Position numbers and translations under genes: made by a program. 64,000 nt of DNA from Paraburkholderia sp. Its GTDB lineage: Bacteria > Pseudomonadota > Gammaproteobacteria > Burkholderiales > Burkholderiaceae. Positions 43,092-52,103 of this stretch are shown piece by piece; position 1 is the first letter of the stretch, and each line of letters starts with the position of its first letter. Location: positions 41,280-105,279 of the forward strand of contig NZ_SCRP01000031.1 of assembly GCF_004298475.1 (NCBI RefSeq), written 5' to 3'. The notes beneath the pieces are model-generated. The model was not told the DNA's origin. It did no database searches and worked only from the letters and a program-made list of their open reading frames with translations.

Positions 43092-43871
43092 ATGACGTAC
43101 TGGATGCGACGCGCGCGAGCGGCATTGCCGTGGCTGCTGGTGGGTGTGGTGTCGAGCGCCGCCGTGCTGCTCGCGCGCCTGCCCGCGGCCTGGATTGCAC
43201 CGCGGTTCGCGCACATGAGCCACGGCCACGTGAACCTGGTCGATCCGGCAGGCTCGCTGTGGAACGGATCGGCGACGCTGATGCTCGCGGCGGGCGCGCA
43301 AGCGAATGGTGCGACGCTGCTGCCGGGCCGCGTCGAGTGGCGGACCGCTTTCTGGCCGCTTTTCGCAGGGCGCGTGCGCATGCAGATGCGCCAGACCGAG
43401 GCGATGCCCGAACCGGTGACCGTCGAGGCGACGCCGCGCGGCGCCACCTTGACAGCGGGCTCGATTGCCGTGCCCGCTTCGTTGCTCGCGGGGCTTGGCG
43501 CGCCGTTCAATACGCTCGATTTCGATGGCAGGGTACGGCTCGCGTGGGGCCCGTGGCGCACGTTTGGCACGGATGCATTCGGACGGCTCACCATCTCGCT
43601 CGCCGACATGAGCTCGCGCGTATCGCTTGTGAAGCCGCTCGGATCGTATGAGGTCGTGGTGCAGGCGAAGGGCGCGTCGTCGTCGCTCGATCTATCGACT
43701 CAGAAGGGGGCGCTGCTGCTGAACGGGCACGGCACACTATCGAGCGCATCGACTTCGTTCGAGGGAACCGCAAGCGCAACGCCCGATCAGCGCGAGAATC
43801 TGGCGGGTTTGCTGAATCTGCTGGGCCGCCCGACCGGGCCGGATACGGTCGCGCTGACCTTCGTCCGCTGA
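43092..43871 (+). CDS. gspN: GspN, type II secretion protein
   Basis: A 259-residue protein from ATG 43092 (AGGAGATATCAACGT upstream). One N-terminal transmembrane helix (about 9-28) is followed by a beta-rich periplasmic domain with VDPAGSLWNGSATL and VEWRTAFWPLFAGRV, typical of GspN. The open frame extends upstream through the 49-bp repeat but that part is not coding. GspN is present in some type II systems only; its role is not settled. It is the last gene of the cluster. Confidence 0.92.
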   Translation: MTYWMRRARAALPWLLVGVVSSAAVLLARLPAAWIAPRFAHMSHGHVNLVDPAGSLWNGSATLMLAAGAQANGATLLPGRVEWRTAFWPLFAGRVRMQMRQTEAMPEPVTVEATPRGATLTAGSIAVPASLLAGLGAPFNTLDFDGRVRLAWGPWRTFGTDAFGRLTISLADMSSRVSLVKPLGSYEVVVQAKGASSSLDLSTQKGALLLNGHGTLSSASTSFEGTASATPDQRENLAGLLNLLGRPTGPDTVALTFVR

Positions 43872-43988
43872 GCGGACACAGGTGTCATCACGGGGCTGGT
43901 TTCAACCACGAGGCGCGCTCATCACACGAGTTTCATGTTCAGGCCATAACCTCGACTTCCCAATTTCAAAGAAGTGAGGAAGTGCGCT

Positions 43989-45686
43989 GTGATTAATCAC
44001 CGTTATTGTTCAATTCGTGTCGCAGTCCTGATCGTAGCTGGCTCGATGTTTCTCGGCGGGTGCGGCAGCGATATCGCCGCAACTGCGCCCGAAACCTGGA
44101 CGATGCCGTCTACGGATGCACCGCTCGGCCCTGCGGGGACCCGTCAATCGATTACAAGCCGGCCGGTGACCGCAGGCGTCACTTACTACCAGATCCAGCG
44201 CGGCGCGCTGAGCCCGAACGACTTCTGGACCGTCAATATCGGTTTTTATCCGACGCAAGATGCGGCACAAGCCGATGCCGACGCGTTGAACGCGTTGGGA
44301 TTCGACACGCGCCTCGACCGGTCCGCCGGAACGGACATCAAGGGCGATGCACTCGGCTATTACCTGTCGGTCGGCAAGTTCGGCACGCAAGACGAAGCGA
44401 CCGCGCACGCCAACCAGATCGCAGAAGCAACAGCCAACAAGTCCAACAAGTTCAAGCCGGGCGTGCGGAACACCGCGTTGGCCGGCAACGGCGCCACCGG
44501 CCCATGGATCATTAACGTTCTGGCGATCAAACCATCGCAGACCACTGCGCGGCTTTCGTTTGCCTTGCCTGGGGGAAACAACCTCGGCGGTACGGGTGAA
44601 ACCGTGTCTGCCGCCGTGTCGCGGCTCGGCGCCGTGGCCGGTATCAACGCCGGATTCTTCTCGAATATCAATCCCTTCCGCACGCCGCAGTCGCCGCAGC
44701 CGCCGCGGTCGCCAGTCGGCACAACGGTGGTTGACGGAAAGCTGGTCGGCACGGCTGCAGGCGGTCGCCCCGGCGTCATGATCACGACGACTGGCGCAGG
44801 TCATCCAAAGGTGACGGTGCTGCCGAAGCTGACGTCGTCGATAACGGTGACCGACGCGCAGAATTCGGCCATCGATGTGAAGAGTATCGACCGTCCAATA
44901 CTCGGCACAGTCGTCAATTGCGGCACGCCGGCCGAAGCGCCGATCACGACGCCGCAGCAGGATTACGTCTGCACCAACTTCGACGATCTCGTGATGTACG
45001 ACGCGCTCTACCTGCAAGGCAAGTCGTCGAACACGCTCGTCAACGCGAATTACAACGGAGCGACGTACGAACTGGTGGTTGACGCAGCCGGTACGGTCGT
45101 CGCGAGTCACGCGACGCTCGGTTCGCCTGCGCCGAAGGGCGGATACGTACTGCAAGGCCTTGGCAAGAGCGCGGCATGGCTCGAGCGTCACGCGGCGGTC
45201 GGTACGAAACTCACCCGGGCGGAGCACGTCTATTCGAACGGAAACGAGATCGCGCTCGCACCAGGTATGGCGATCGTCGAGGCAGGACCGACACTTTCGG
45301 TGGCGAATCTGCTGGAGAACGCCTGGGCCGAAGGTTTCTCGCCGACCCTGAGCGGAATCGGCAATGGTGACCCGGCAAGCACATCCAACAATCGCTGGTA
45401 CGACGGCTGGGTTGTGGCGCGCAACGGGCGCACGGCAATTGGCGTGAGCGGAGACGGCACGATTCTGCTGGTCGAGATCGACGGGCGGCAACCGATGGTC
45501 AGCCTGGGAACCTCGATTCAGGAAACGTCGGCTGTGATGACATGGCTCGGTGCGGCCTCGGCCATCAATCTCGATGGCGGCGGGTCGAGCAACATGGTTG
45601 TGAACGGAGCGACCGTGGGCCATCCGTCTGATGGCAGCGGAGAACGCGCTGTAGGCGGCACGTTGCTGATCGGAGCGAATCAGTAA
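43989..45686 (+). CDS. Lipoprotein with SPOR-like and phosphodiester glycosidase (NAGPA) domains
   Basis: A 565-residue protein from GTG 43989, with AGGAAG six bases before it; GTG 43974 is also in frame. The signal peptide ends in the lipobox LGGC near residue 25. Residues 60-150 (FWTVNIGFYPTQDAAQADAD) resemble a SPOR peptidoglycan-binding repeat. The C-terminal two thirds is the NAGPA domain (GAVAGINAGFFSN and ASAINLDGGGSSNMVVNG), which in relatives cleaves sugar phosphodiesters. It follows gspN after 117 bp and may be unrelated to secretion or be a T2SS-dependent surface lipoprotein. The substrate is unknown. Confidence 0.85.
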   Translation: MINHRYCSIRVAVLIVAGSMFLGGCGSDIAATAPETWTMPSTDAPLGPAGTRQSITSRPVTAGVTYYQIQRGALSPNDFWTVNIGFYPTQDAAQADADALNALGFDTRLDRSAGTDIKGDALGYYLSVGKFGTQDEATAHANQIAEATANKSNKFKPGVRNTALAGNGATGPWIINVLAIKPSQTTARLSFALPGGNNLGGTGETVSAAVSRLGAVAGINAGFFSNINPFRTPQSPQPPRSPVGTTVVDGKLVGTAAGGRPGVMITTTGAGHPKVTVLPKLTSSITVTDAQNSAIDVKSIDRPILGTVVNCGTPAEAPITTPQQDYVCTNFDDLVMYDALYLQGKSSNTLVNANYNGATYELVVDAAGTVVASHATLGSPAPKGGYVLQGLGKSAAWLERHAAVGTKLTRAEHVYSNGNEIALAPGMAIVEAGPTLSVANLLENAWAEGFSPTLSGIGNGDPASTSNNRWYDGWVVARNGRTAIGVSGDGTILLVEIDGRQPMVSLGTSIQETSAVMTWLGAASAINLDGGGSSNMVVNGATVGHPSDGSGERAVGGTLLIGANQ

Positions 45687-45696
45687 ATCCGGACAG

Positions 45697-45724
45697 GCCT
45701 CGGCCATCTTCGTGAGGCCGAGGC
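45697..45724. terminator. Hairpin after the glycosidase gene
   Basis: GCCTCGGCC-N10-GGCCGAGGC, a perfect 9-bp stem starting 10 bp past the stop codon. No long U-tract follows on the plus strand. Confidence 0.55.
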
Positions 45725-45952
45725 TGATTGCGTCAGCGGCGATTCGGAAGTCGCCGCCTGCAGCACGTGGGCGTGGGCAGAACGCCCGTGCGGTGCGACA
45801 AAATGCTTGCGCCGATCAGTGGGCATTGTGCTTATCTCATAAAAGATGTATCGTTCGTCGATGTTAAGCGCAGGCCGGGCCAATTCCGGTACTACCTGAC
45901 ACGTTGGCGCGCCGATAACAAGGTGGCTGACGTGTCGCGATACGAGTACAAA

Positions 45953-46495
45953 ATGACTTCTGATAGCCGCCTGTTCAAGCCAGCGCCCACTTTTGACGAA
46001 CCCATCGAAATGCTGAAGGCGTGCCACGAGCGAATTGCCGCTCAGTGCGCGACGCTCGACAAGCTCACGGCGTACCTCCCCGAGCATGGCTCAGACGCGC
46101 AGGCGCAGCAGGCAGCCAGAAACGTCATGCGCTATTTCGATGTGGCGGGTGCGCATCACCATGCTGACGAGGAGCAGGATCTCTTTCCGATGCTGGTCGA
46201 AGTCGGTCAACGCCAGGGCCAGGCAGTGGGCGAACTGATCGCATCCTTGCTTGGCGAGCATCGATCCATGGAGGCAGCGTGGACGCAATTGCGCGCGGTG
46301 CTGGCCGAAATTGCCGAAGGCAAAGCGCGGCTGCTCGAGCGTGCCTCGGTGGATGACTTCAAGCGTGCTTACGCCGCCCATATCGCCAGGGAAGAGCGCG
46401 ATGTTCTGCCATTCGCCGAAGCGAATCTGGATCGGGAGCAACTGGCCCGGCTCAGCGCGGTCATGGTGGCGCGCCGCTCCGCTACGCATCACTGA
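45953..46495 (+). CDS. Hemerythrin-like (HHE domain) protein
   Basis: A 180-residue protein from ATG 45953. The four-helix bundle shows the di-iron ligand pattern of hemerythrin-like proteins: His in KACHERIA, HHHADEEQDLFP, GEHRSMEAAW and HIAREERDVLPFAE. Such proteins bind oxygen, nitric oxide or iron and often protect against oxidative or nitrosative stress. The longer open frame from 45728 has no sensible start or similarity upstream. The ribosome-binding site is weak. It is isolated, with 390 bp to cytochrome b561. Confidence 0.88.
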   Translation: MTSDSRLFKPAPTFDEPIEMLKACHERIAAQCATLDKLTAYLPEHGSDAQAQQAARNVMRYFDVAGAHHHADEEQDLFPMLVEVGQRQGQAVGELIASLLGEHRSMEAAWTQLRAVLAEIAEGKARLLERASVDDFKRAYAAHIAREERDVLPFAEANLDREQLARLSAVMVARRSATHH

Positions 46496-46889
46496 CGCGG
46501 TTTTACGCGTGTCGTAGCAGGCCGCGTGCGTGACTTCGACCGTATCACGCATTTTCGCCGCGTCTCTCTCCGATACGGCACGCTTGCCTGTGCGTTTGGC
46601 CTGCTGGTGAGAATCCGGGCAACGGTTCTTGTTGCGCGGCCGCAGATCCCGGCCTTCAATCCAATCTGACCTCGAACGGTCCTTTCGTGCGGCTCGTGAG
46701 CACGGCGGACTGTCACTTCTAGCCAACCCAGGGCGACCCGTCAATTCGGCTCGCCCTGTAGCACTTTAGGGCGTCGCGGGCATTTAGAAAGCGTTCATGT
46801 TTTTGTACATCCTCTCATTCGGTGAAGATAATTTTCATCGTTGAGTAATACCGATCAATGGATCGGCCATAGACAAAGGATGTTTAGAC
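46496..46889. other. Spacer upstream of cytochrome b561
   Basis: No gene seen. The last 110 bp (from about 46780) are AT-rich and likely contain the promoter. No operator or hairpin of note. Confidence 0.45.
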
Positions 46890-47441
46890 ATGTCTTCCGC
46901 TTCGCAGGCAAGTGCATGCCCTCGATCGGCGAACGTCGGCCGATATGATCGGCTGTCCCGTGCGCTGCATTGGGTATTTGCGGCCATCATTCTCTACACG
47001 ATGGTTGCAGGCATCTCGCTTCACTTCATCACGAACCAGAAAATCTGGGGTTTTGTGTCGACGCTCAACATGTCGCTCGCGACGTGCCTGATCGTCCTGT
47101 TTCCGATGCGGTATTTGTGGTCGTTCTTCCGCGAGACGCCGCCGGAAATTGATTCGATTCCAGAAAGGCAGCGCGCGATTGCGCATCTGGTTCATTCGCT
47201 CATTTACACGCTTATCGCTGTGGTGCTTCTGAGCGGATTCATGATGGTGCCTGATGGATACTGGCTGTTCTGGACTGTATTCGTGAAAACGCCGTTCTCC
47301 GCCGGGCCGGTCACGGAGCAGTGGTTTGCGGTGCACAAGGTTGCGTGCTACACGCTGGCCGTTCTGGTGGCGGCCCATGCCGGCGCCGCACTGAAGCATC
47401 ACTTCGTCTCGAAGAACAATGTTCTGAAGCGCATGCTGTGA
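46890..47441 (+). CDS. Cytochrome b561
   Basis: A 183-residue four-helix membrane cytochrome of the CybB type. RYDRLSRALHWVFAAII opens helix 1 with the first heme-ligand His; further candidate ligands are the His pair in AIAHLVHSLIYTLIAVV, His of FAVHKVACYTLAVLVAAH and the final AAH. It binds two b hemes and passes electrons between ubiquinol and periplasmic acceptors, often dealing with superoxide. It stands alone. The C-terminus KHHFVSKNNVLKRML is the usual cytoplasmic tail. Confidence 0.92.
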   Translation: MSSASQASACPRSANVGRYDRLSRALHWVFAAIILYTMVAGISLHFITNQKIWGFVSTLNMSLATCLIVLFPMRYLWSFFRETPPEIDSIPERQRAIAHLVHSLIYTLIAVVLLSGFMMVPDGYWLFWTVFVKTPFSAGPVTEQWFAVHKVACYTLAVLVAAHAGAALKHHFVSKNNVLKRML

Positions 47442-47584
47442 TTCTTGCCGAAACCGGTGAGCGCTTCGATAGACTTCGTATGGCTCACTTCTGCGAGTTG
47501 CACAGCTTGAGCGCAATGTCGAGCTTCGCAATCCAGCCGGATTCGTCGAGGCGCGCGCCGAGAATGCTTTCGATGCGCTCCATC

Positions 47585-47834
47585 ACGGCGCGGCGCACGA
47601 CCTGGGTGCCTGCCATACAGGCCTGCCAGACGTTCACTGGCGAAGCGGGTTTGCCATGTGGTAATGAAACGCGAATCGCATCGCAATTCGTTCATGATCG
47701 CCCCGCGCGAGGCCCCTTCGTCGAGCAGCAGGATCAGCCGCCGCTCGCCTTACTTGGCCAACGGCCATCGTTCGGCTGCGCTGCATCGACAGCAGTGCTT
47801 CGCGCTCGGCTTCACTCAGATTCATTTTTCCCAT
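47585..47834 (-). pseudogene. IS630-family transposase fragment with frameshift
   Basis: From ATG 47834 the frame reads MGKMNLSEAEREALLSMQRS and on to GQVRRA. It then continues in the next frame, after one extra base at about 47741, as RLILLLDEGASRGAIMNELR and RLAGLYGRHPGRAP. Together these give the N-terminal helix-turn-helix of IS630 transposases. The DDE catalytic domain is missing. It is a decayed insertion sequence abutting a truncated ompW. Confidence 0.75.
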
Positions 47835-47872
47835 GCACCTTTAGATCGGTGCAATTTCATTGGTTCAATGGA

Positions 47873-48463
47873 CTAGTCGTCGGCGGTCAATCGATTGCCA
47901 ATACCGGAGCGGATGTCGACAATGCCGATACGCTGGGAATCACATTCACGCATTTCTTTACCGATAGCATTGCGCTTGAAACGGTAACCGGAATTCCGCC
48001 CAAATTCAAATTCTCAGGTACGGGAGTTCTTGCGTCGCCTTCAATTAACCCACTCGGAGACGTTCGGCAATGGAGTCCGGCGCTGTTGCTGAAGTACTAT
48101 TTTCTGCAACCTGAGGGGAGATGGCGACCCTGGCTGGGCCTCGGCGTCAGCTACATCTGGTTTACCCATGCTCACGTGTCGGCTGCTTTTCAGCAGGCAC
48201 TGAGTATGCAGTTGACCCGCGGTGCAACAGCGGGGCTGCCAACCCGCGCGCATGTCGATAGCGAATGGTCTCCCGTGTTCAACGGAGGGATTGCGTACCA
48301 ATTCGATAAACACTGGTCGGCCGCGTTTTCGATCTCTTATCTTCCGTTTTCGACCAGGGCCAGCCTGACCACCCCGCTCCCGGCAGGAGAGACGGTTAAA
48401 AGCGTCGCGAAGATCACGCTTGATCCATTGGTAACGCTTGTCTCCGTAAATCACTGGTTCTGA
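47873..48463 (+). pseudogene. 5'-truncated OmpW-family outer-membrane protein gene
   Basis: The frame LVVGGQSIANTGADVDNADT and on through TLGITFTHFFTDSIALETV, ALLLKYYFLQPEGRWRPWLG and VSVNHWF is the C-terminal four fifths of an OmpW eight-stranded barrel with the normal Phe terminus. The signal peptide and first strand are absent; the upstream sequence is the IS630 remnant region, and no start codon with a ribosome-binding site precedes it. Probably inactivated by insertion or deletion. No internal stop codon is seen, so the loss may be recent. Confidence 0.75.
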
Positions 48464-48867
48464 GGGCCGAAAAACCGGTCAATAGATCATCCGCAGGCGG
48501 TAAGGCTGATGTTCTACCGCCCACATCCTGGTTAGCGATTCCGGTGGGAAGTGCCGATTCCCGGCGATCAATGCTCGCGGTGACCATCGTTCTGGTGGTC
48601 GCCGCTCGTCATTTCTGCCTCATCCAACTAATGGCTGTCATCCGGCGTTCAACATCGACAATCAGACCACTGCCCATTGCATCTCCCGTAGCGCTCAGCA
48701 ACCCGCTGTTTGCGGGTGCTCCACGCAGCAGTGTCCTGTTTGGTGACATGTGAAACGAGGGGTGTGACGAAATGCGACAGATGCAGTCATCTATCGTGCT
48801 CGGGCAAACCCTGACTTGAACGTCGGAAAATCTCAAGATAGCTTGATCTTTGTGATGTGCGGCATTC
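48464..48867. other. Upstream regulatory region of the alcohol dehydrogenase
   Basis: No gene. It contains TGTGACGAAATGCGACA at 48763-48779, which closely resembles a sequence upstream of acs (63511-63526) and is placed about 90-105 bp before the -24 element, as an enhancer site for a sigma-54 activator would be. TGTC-N9-GACA also occurs at 48732-48748. Confidence 0.45.
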
Positions 48868-48882
48868 TGGCACGGAGTGTGC
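48868..48882 (+). promoter_or_regulatory. Sigma-54 promoter of the PQQ alcohol dehydrogenase
   Basis: TGGCACGGAGTGTGC has the invariant GG (-24) and GC (-12) ten bases apart and differs from the consensus TGGCAC-N5-TTGC at one base. It is 84 bp upstream of the dehydrogenase ATG. A near-identical element precedes acs. Confidence 0.75.
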
Positions 48883-48965
48883 TTTAACGATGTCAGTTGA
48901 ATCGGTGCCTGCCTGGGTGTCCGGTTTATCTGCCTGTCACGCCAATCCAAAATCTGGAGACGAAA

Positions 48966-50693
48966 ATGAGAAAACGTGCTGTTTATGCACACCGAATGAC
49001 GAAGTTGGCAATCGGAATCGCTGCCGTTGCAACGCTGGCCGGCGGCATGGCCCGGGCGGCTTCGGACTATCAGGACGTGACCTTCGAGCGGCTGGAAAAC
49101 GCGCAGAGCGATCCGGGCTGGCTGACCTACTACCGCACGTACAACGGTCAATCGCACTCGTCCCTCAATCAGATCACCGCAGCGAATGTGGGCGATCTCA
49201 AGGCGGCGTGGACCTATAAGTTTCCCGAGGCATTGAAGCAGGGCTTCGAAGCGACGCCGATCGTCAACGGTAATTATCTGTTCATCACCACGCCGAAGAA
49301 CAACGTCTACGCATTCGACGCAAAAACCGGCGAAAAACTCTGGAACTACGAACCGAAGCTGGGCGCCGAGTCGTTCAAGACGGCCTGCTGTGACGTGGTT
49401 AATCGCGGTGTCGCCCTGTACGGCAAGAACGTCTATATCGCGATGCTGAGCGGCGAAGTGGCTGCGCTCGACGCGAAAACCGGCGATCTGGTGTGGAAGA
49501 AGCAGATGTTCGATCCCGGCCTCGGCTACGCGTTCTCGCTGGCGCCGCTCGCGCTGAACGATTCGATTCTCGTGGGCACGTCGGGCGGCGAGTATGGGAT
49601 TCGCGGCTATATCGCGGCGCTGAGCCCGAAGGATGGTTCGATCCAGTGGAAGCGCTACACGATCCCGGGCAAGGGCGAGAAGGGCAGCGAAACGTGGCCC
49701 GACGGCATGCAGGAGCACGGCGGCGGTGCCGCGTGGCTGACGGGTACGTACGACCCGAAATCGAAGACGCTGTATTGGGGCGTGGGTAACCCCGGCCCGT
49801 GGCTGGCGGCGCTGCGCCCGGGCGACAACCTGTACTCGGATTCGCTGCTCGCGCTCAATCCGGCGAACGGCGATCTCAAGTGGCATTACCAGTACACGCA
49901 GAACGATACGTGGGACTACGACGGCGTGAACACGCCGATCCTCGCCAAAATCAACTATGAAGGCAAGGATCACAACGCAATCATCCACGCCGACCGCAAC
50001 GGCTTTTTCATTGCCATCGATCGCGACACCGGCAAGCTGATTTACGCGAAGCCGTTCGTCAAGGCGACCTCGGTCACCGGCTACACGGACGATGGCCGCC
50101 CGGTTGCGGACGCAAGCAAGTATCCGAAGGCGGGTACGACGATCGATACGTGCCCGAGCTTTCTCGGTGGCAAGAACTGGTGGTCGATGTCGTACGACCC
50201 GGTTCGCCATATCGCCGTGGTGCCGACCCTGCATGCTTGCATGAGCTTGTCCGGCAAACGGGTCAGCTATATGGAAGGGCTGCCGTATCTGGGCGAGGGC
50301 TTCGAGATCAAGCCTGAACCGGGTAGCGAAGGCTTCGGCGAACTGCAGGCCATCGACGTGAATACGGGCAAGAAGCTCTGGAGCCACTGGACCAAGATGC
50401 CCTGGAATGGCGGCGTAGCGACGACGTCGACCGGTCTGTCGTTCAGCGGTTCGCTCGACGGTCACCTGTACGCGTTCGATACCGCAACCGGCAAGATCCT
50501 CTGGACGAGCCCGCAACTCGCAAGCGGCGTCATCGCGCAGCCTTCGGTGTTCGCAGTCGACGGCAAGGAATATGTCGCGGTGGTGGCCGGCTACGGCGGC
50601 GCGAATCCGATCTGGGGTGGCCCGATGGCCGACATCGCCAAGGATGTTCCGCGCGGCGGCACGCTGTACGTGTTCGCGCTTGGCCAGAACTGA
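48966..50693 (+). CDS. PQQ-dependent alcohol dehydrogenase, lanthanide type
   Basis: A 575-residue periplasmic quinoprotein with an eight-bladed propeller. The signal peptide ends near residue 31 (GMARA). Adjacent cysteines Cys141-Cys142 form the disulfide ring over PQQ. Glu209 (GTSGGEYGIRG), Asn275 (GVGNPGPW) and the catalytic Asp317 correspond to the active site of methanol dehydrogenases. Asp319 two residues later (WDYDG) is the extra ligand found in XoxF, ExaF and PedH enzymes that use La/Ce/Nd instead of calcium. It oxidises primary alcohols and passes electrons to a cytochrome c. CTGGAG precedes the ATG; it leads an operon with the next two genes. Confidence 0.93.
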   Translation: MRKRAVYAHRMTKLAIGIAAVATLAGGMARAASDYQDVTFERLENAQSDPGWLTYYRTYNGQSHSSLNQITAANVGDLKAAWTYKFPEALKQGFEATPIVNGNYLFITTPKNNVYAFDAKTGEKLWNYEPKLGAESFKTACCDVVNRGVALYGKNVYIAMLSGEVAALDAKTGDLVWKKQMFDPGLGYAFSLAPLALNDSILVGTSGGEYGIRGYIAALSPKDGSIQWKRYTIPGKGEKGSETWPDGMQEHGGGAAWLTGTYDPKSKTLYWGVGNPGPWLAALRPGDNLYSDSLLALNPANGDLKWHYQYTQNDTWDYDGVNTPILAKINYEGKDHNAIIHADRNGFFIAIDRDTGKLIYAKPFVKATSVTGYTDDGRPVADASKYPKAGTTIDTCPSFLGGKNWWSMSYDPVRHIAVVPTLHACMSLSGKRVSYMEGLPYLGEGFEIKPEPGSEGFGELQAIDVNTGKKLWSHWTKMPWNGGVATTSTGLSFSGSLDGHLYAFDTATGKILWTSPQLASGVIAQPSVFAVDGKEYVAVVAGYGGANPIWGGPMADIAKDVPRGGTLYVFALGQN

Positions 50694-50812
50694 TCCCCGC
50701 TTAGTTACGCCTAGTTAGTTTAGTCACGTTTGTTTTTGTTTGGTCTTGTTTGATCCGTGCCCTGCCCTGCTGCACGCAGGGCACGGCTTGCTTGCCTCAA
50801 TCGGAACGCATC

Positions 50813-52045
50813 ATGAAGAATATTCGATCGACCTCCCTGATTTTTGCCTCCCTGGTCGCTGCAGGGGCGGCATGTGTGCCCTCAATTGCCTCTGCACGGA
50901 CTGTTCGGGTTTGCATGTTTCCTGGCAACCCTACGACAGCGCTGGACACGTCCGTGGCGCGCGAAGTGTTTCGTGTTGCTGGTATCGAAGCAACGATCGG
51001 CGAAAAGGGCATCAAGGACGGTGACGACGATGGCGTTTCGACGCATGAGCTCGCAAAATCGCTGGCGCACAATTGCGACGTGGTCGCCGGATTCCCGGTG
51101 TCGTCGGACGCCGACAGCCACGGAACGTCCATGCTGTACTCGCAGCCTTACCTGCACTCCGGCTATGTGAGCATTGCGCCGCACGGCGCGGGCGCCGCGG
51201 CGCCGGAACATGAAACGATTGCCGCAACTTATTCCAGCCCGTCCCAACTGATCGCAGTCCAGCAGCGATATGCACACTACGATCTGGAGAACACCTCGGA
51301 GCAAACGGTCAACGCTGTGGCGACGAAGCGTGCTCAACGCGCCATCGTCTGGTATCCGGCGGTCGTGGCTTATGAGCGCGCGCATCCGCATCAGCGCTTC
51401 GATGTGGCGCCGGTGGCTTCCGACTATTCGGACTGGACCCTCGTGTTCGCGCTGAACTCGGGCAGCGAGGACCTGCGCCAACGTATCGATGCGGCGCTGA
51501 CGAAATTGCGCGAGAGCGGCGCACTGGCCAGGCTCACGCGTGAGTGGGCGCTGCCCGACAACCTGCGGGCAGCGGCGGTCAGCCGGCCGGTCCATGCGCG
51601 GCCTGCGTCCGGTGGAATCCGCCTTGCAGGCTATACACCTTCTTCCGGCTCATCCTTCGGCGGCGGTTTTATCAAGGTGGCGGACAGTACGGCCACCGCG
51701 GGGGTGCCGTCGTTCGACAAAGAGCAGGTGGCGCATGGAAAGGCGCTTTATACCAGTTCCTGCGCGAAATGCCACGGCGACAATCTGGAGGGTAACGTTG
51801 GGCCCGCGTTGAGCGGTCCGGCATTCGCTCCCGCCGAGCATTCTCATATCACGGTCAGCGGTATTTTCCAGTACATGTCCAACAACATGCCCGCCGATCA
51901 CCCCGGCCAGATGAAGGACGCGGATTATGCCGACCTGATGGCCTTCCTGCTCTATCAGAACGGTTACAACGCCGGCAAGGGTCACCTGACGGCAGACATC
52001 GCGAACGACTCCACGGCACCGCTCAACGCCGGGCCGCGCAAATAA
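50813..52045 (+). CDS. Fusion of XoxJ-like binding protein and XoxG-like cytochrome c
   Basis: A 410-residue periplasmic protein with a signal peptide cut at SIASA. Residues 30-250 form a type II periplasmic binding fold (RTVRVCMFPGNPTTALD, AKSLAHNCDVVAGFPVSSD) as in XoxJ/MoxJ. After a Gly/Ser linker (about 265-290) a class I cytochrome c follows, with heme motif CAKCH at 317-321 and a likely distal Met359 (NNMPADHP). In methylotrophs XoxJ and XoxG are separate genes next to xoxF; here one chain would both assist the dehydrogenase and take its electrons. It lies 119 bp after the dehydrogenase gene. Confidence 0.88.
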   Translation: MKNIRSTSLIFASLVAAGAACVPSIASARTVRVCMFPGNPTTALDTSVAREVFRVAGIEATIGEKGIKDGDDDGVSTHELAKSLAHNCDVVAGFPVSSDADSHGTSMLYSQPYLHSGYVSIAPHGAGAAAPEHETIAATYSSPSQLIAVQQRYAHYDLENTSEQTVNAVATKRAQRAIVWYPAVVAYERAHPHQRFDVAPVASDYSDWTLVFALNSGSEDLRQRIDAALTKLRESGALARLTREWALPDNLRAAAVSRPVHARPASGGIRLAGYTPSSGSSFGGGFIKVADSTATAGVPSFDKEQVAHGKALYTSSCAKCHGDNLEGNVGPALSGPAFAPAEHSHITVSGIFQYMSNNMPADHPGQMKDADYADLMAFLLYQNGYNAGKGHLTADIANDSTAPLNAGPRK

Positions 52046-52103
52046 CTGAGGATTGTCCAGGCTAACGACTGGACTTCAAACTTTTTTATTGAGGAATGCG
52101 AAA

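Noticed and set aside
47485-47584. Minus-strand coding-like tail (VVRRAVMERIESILGARLDE...) after the IS630 fragment
   Set aside because: The frame looks protein-like, but I could not place it in IS630 or any other family and it has no start; too uncertain to list as a gene.
47321-47872. Plus-strand frame continuous with the OmpW fragment, read as a 380-residue protein
   Set aside because: The first part lies antisense to the IS630 fragment and inside cytochrome b561 in another frame; only the OmpW part has coding character.
48609-50516. 635-codon minus-strand frame opposite the PQQ dehydrogenase
   Set aside because: Arg/Val-rich reverse-complement reading of a well-recognised gene; no similarity or start signal.
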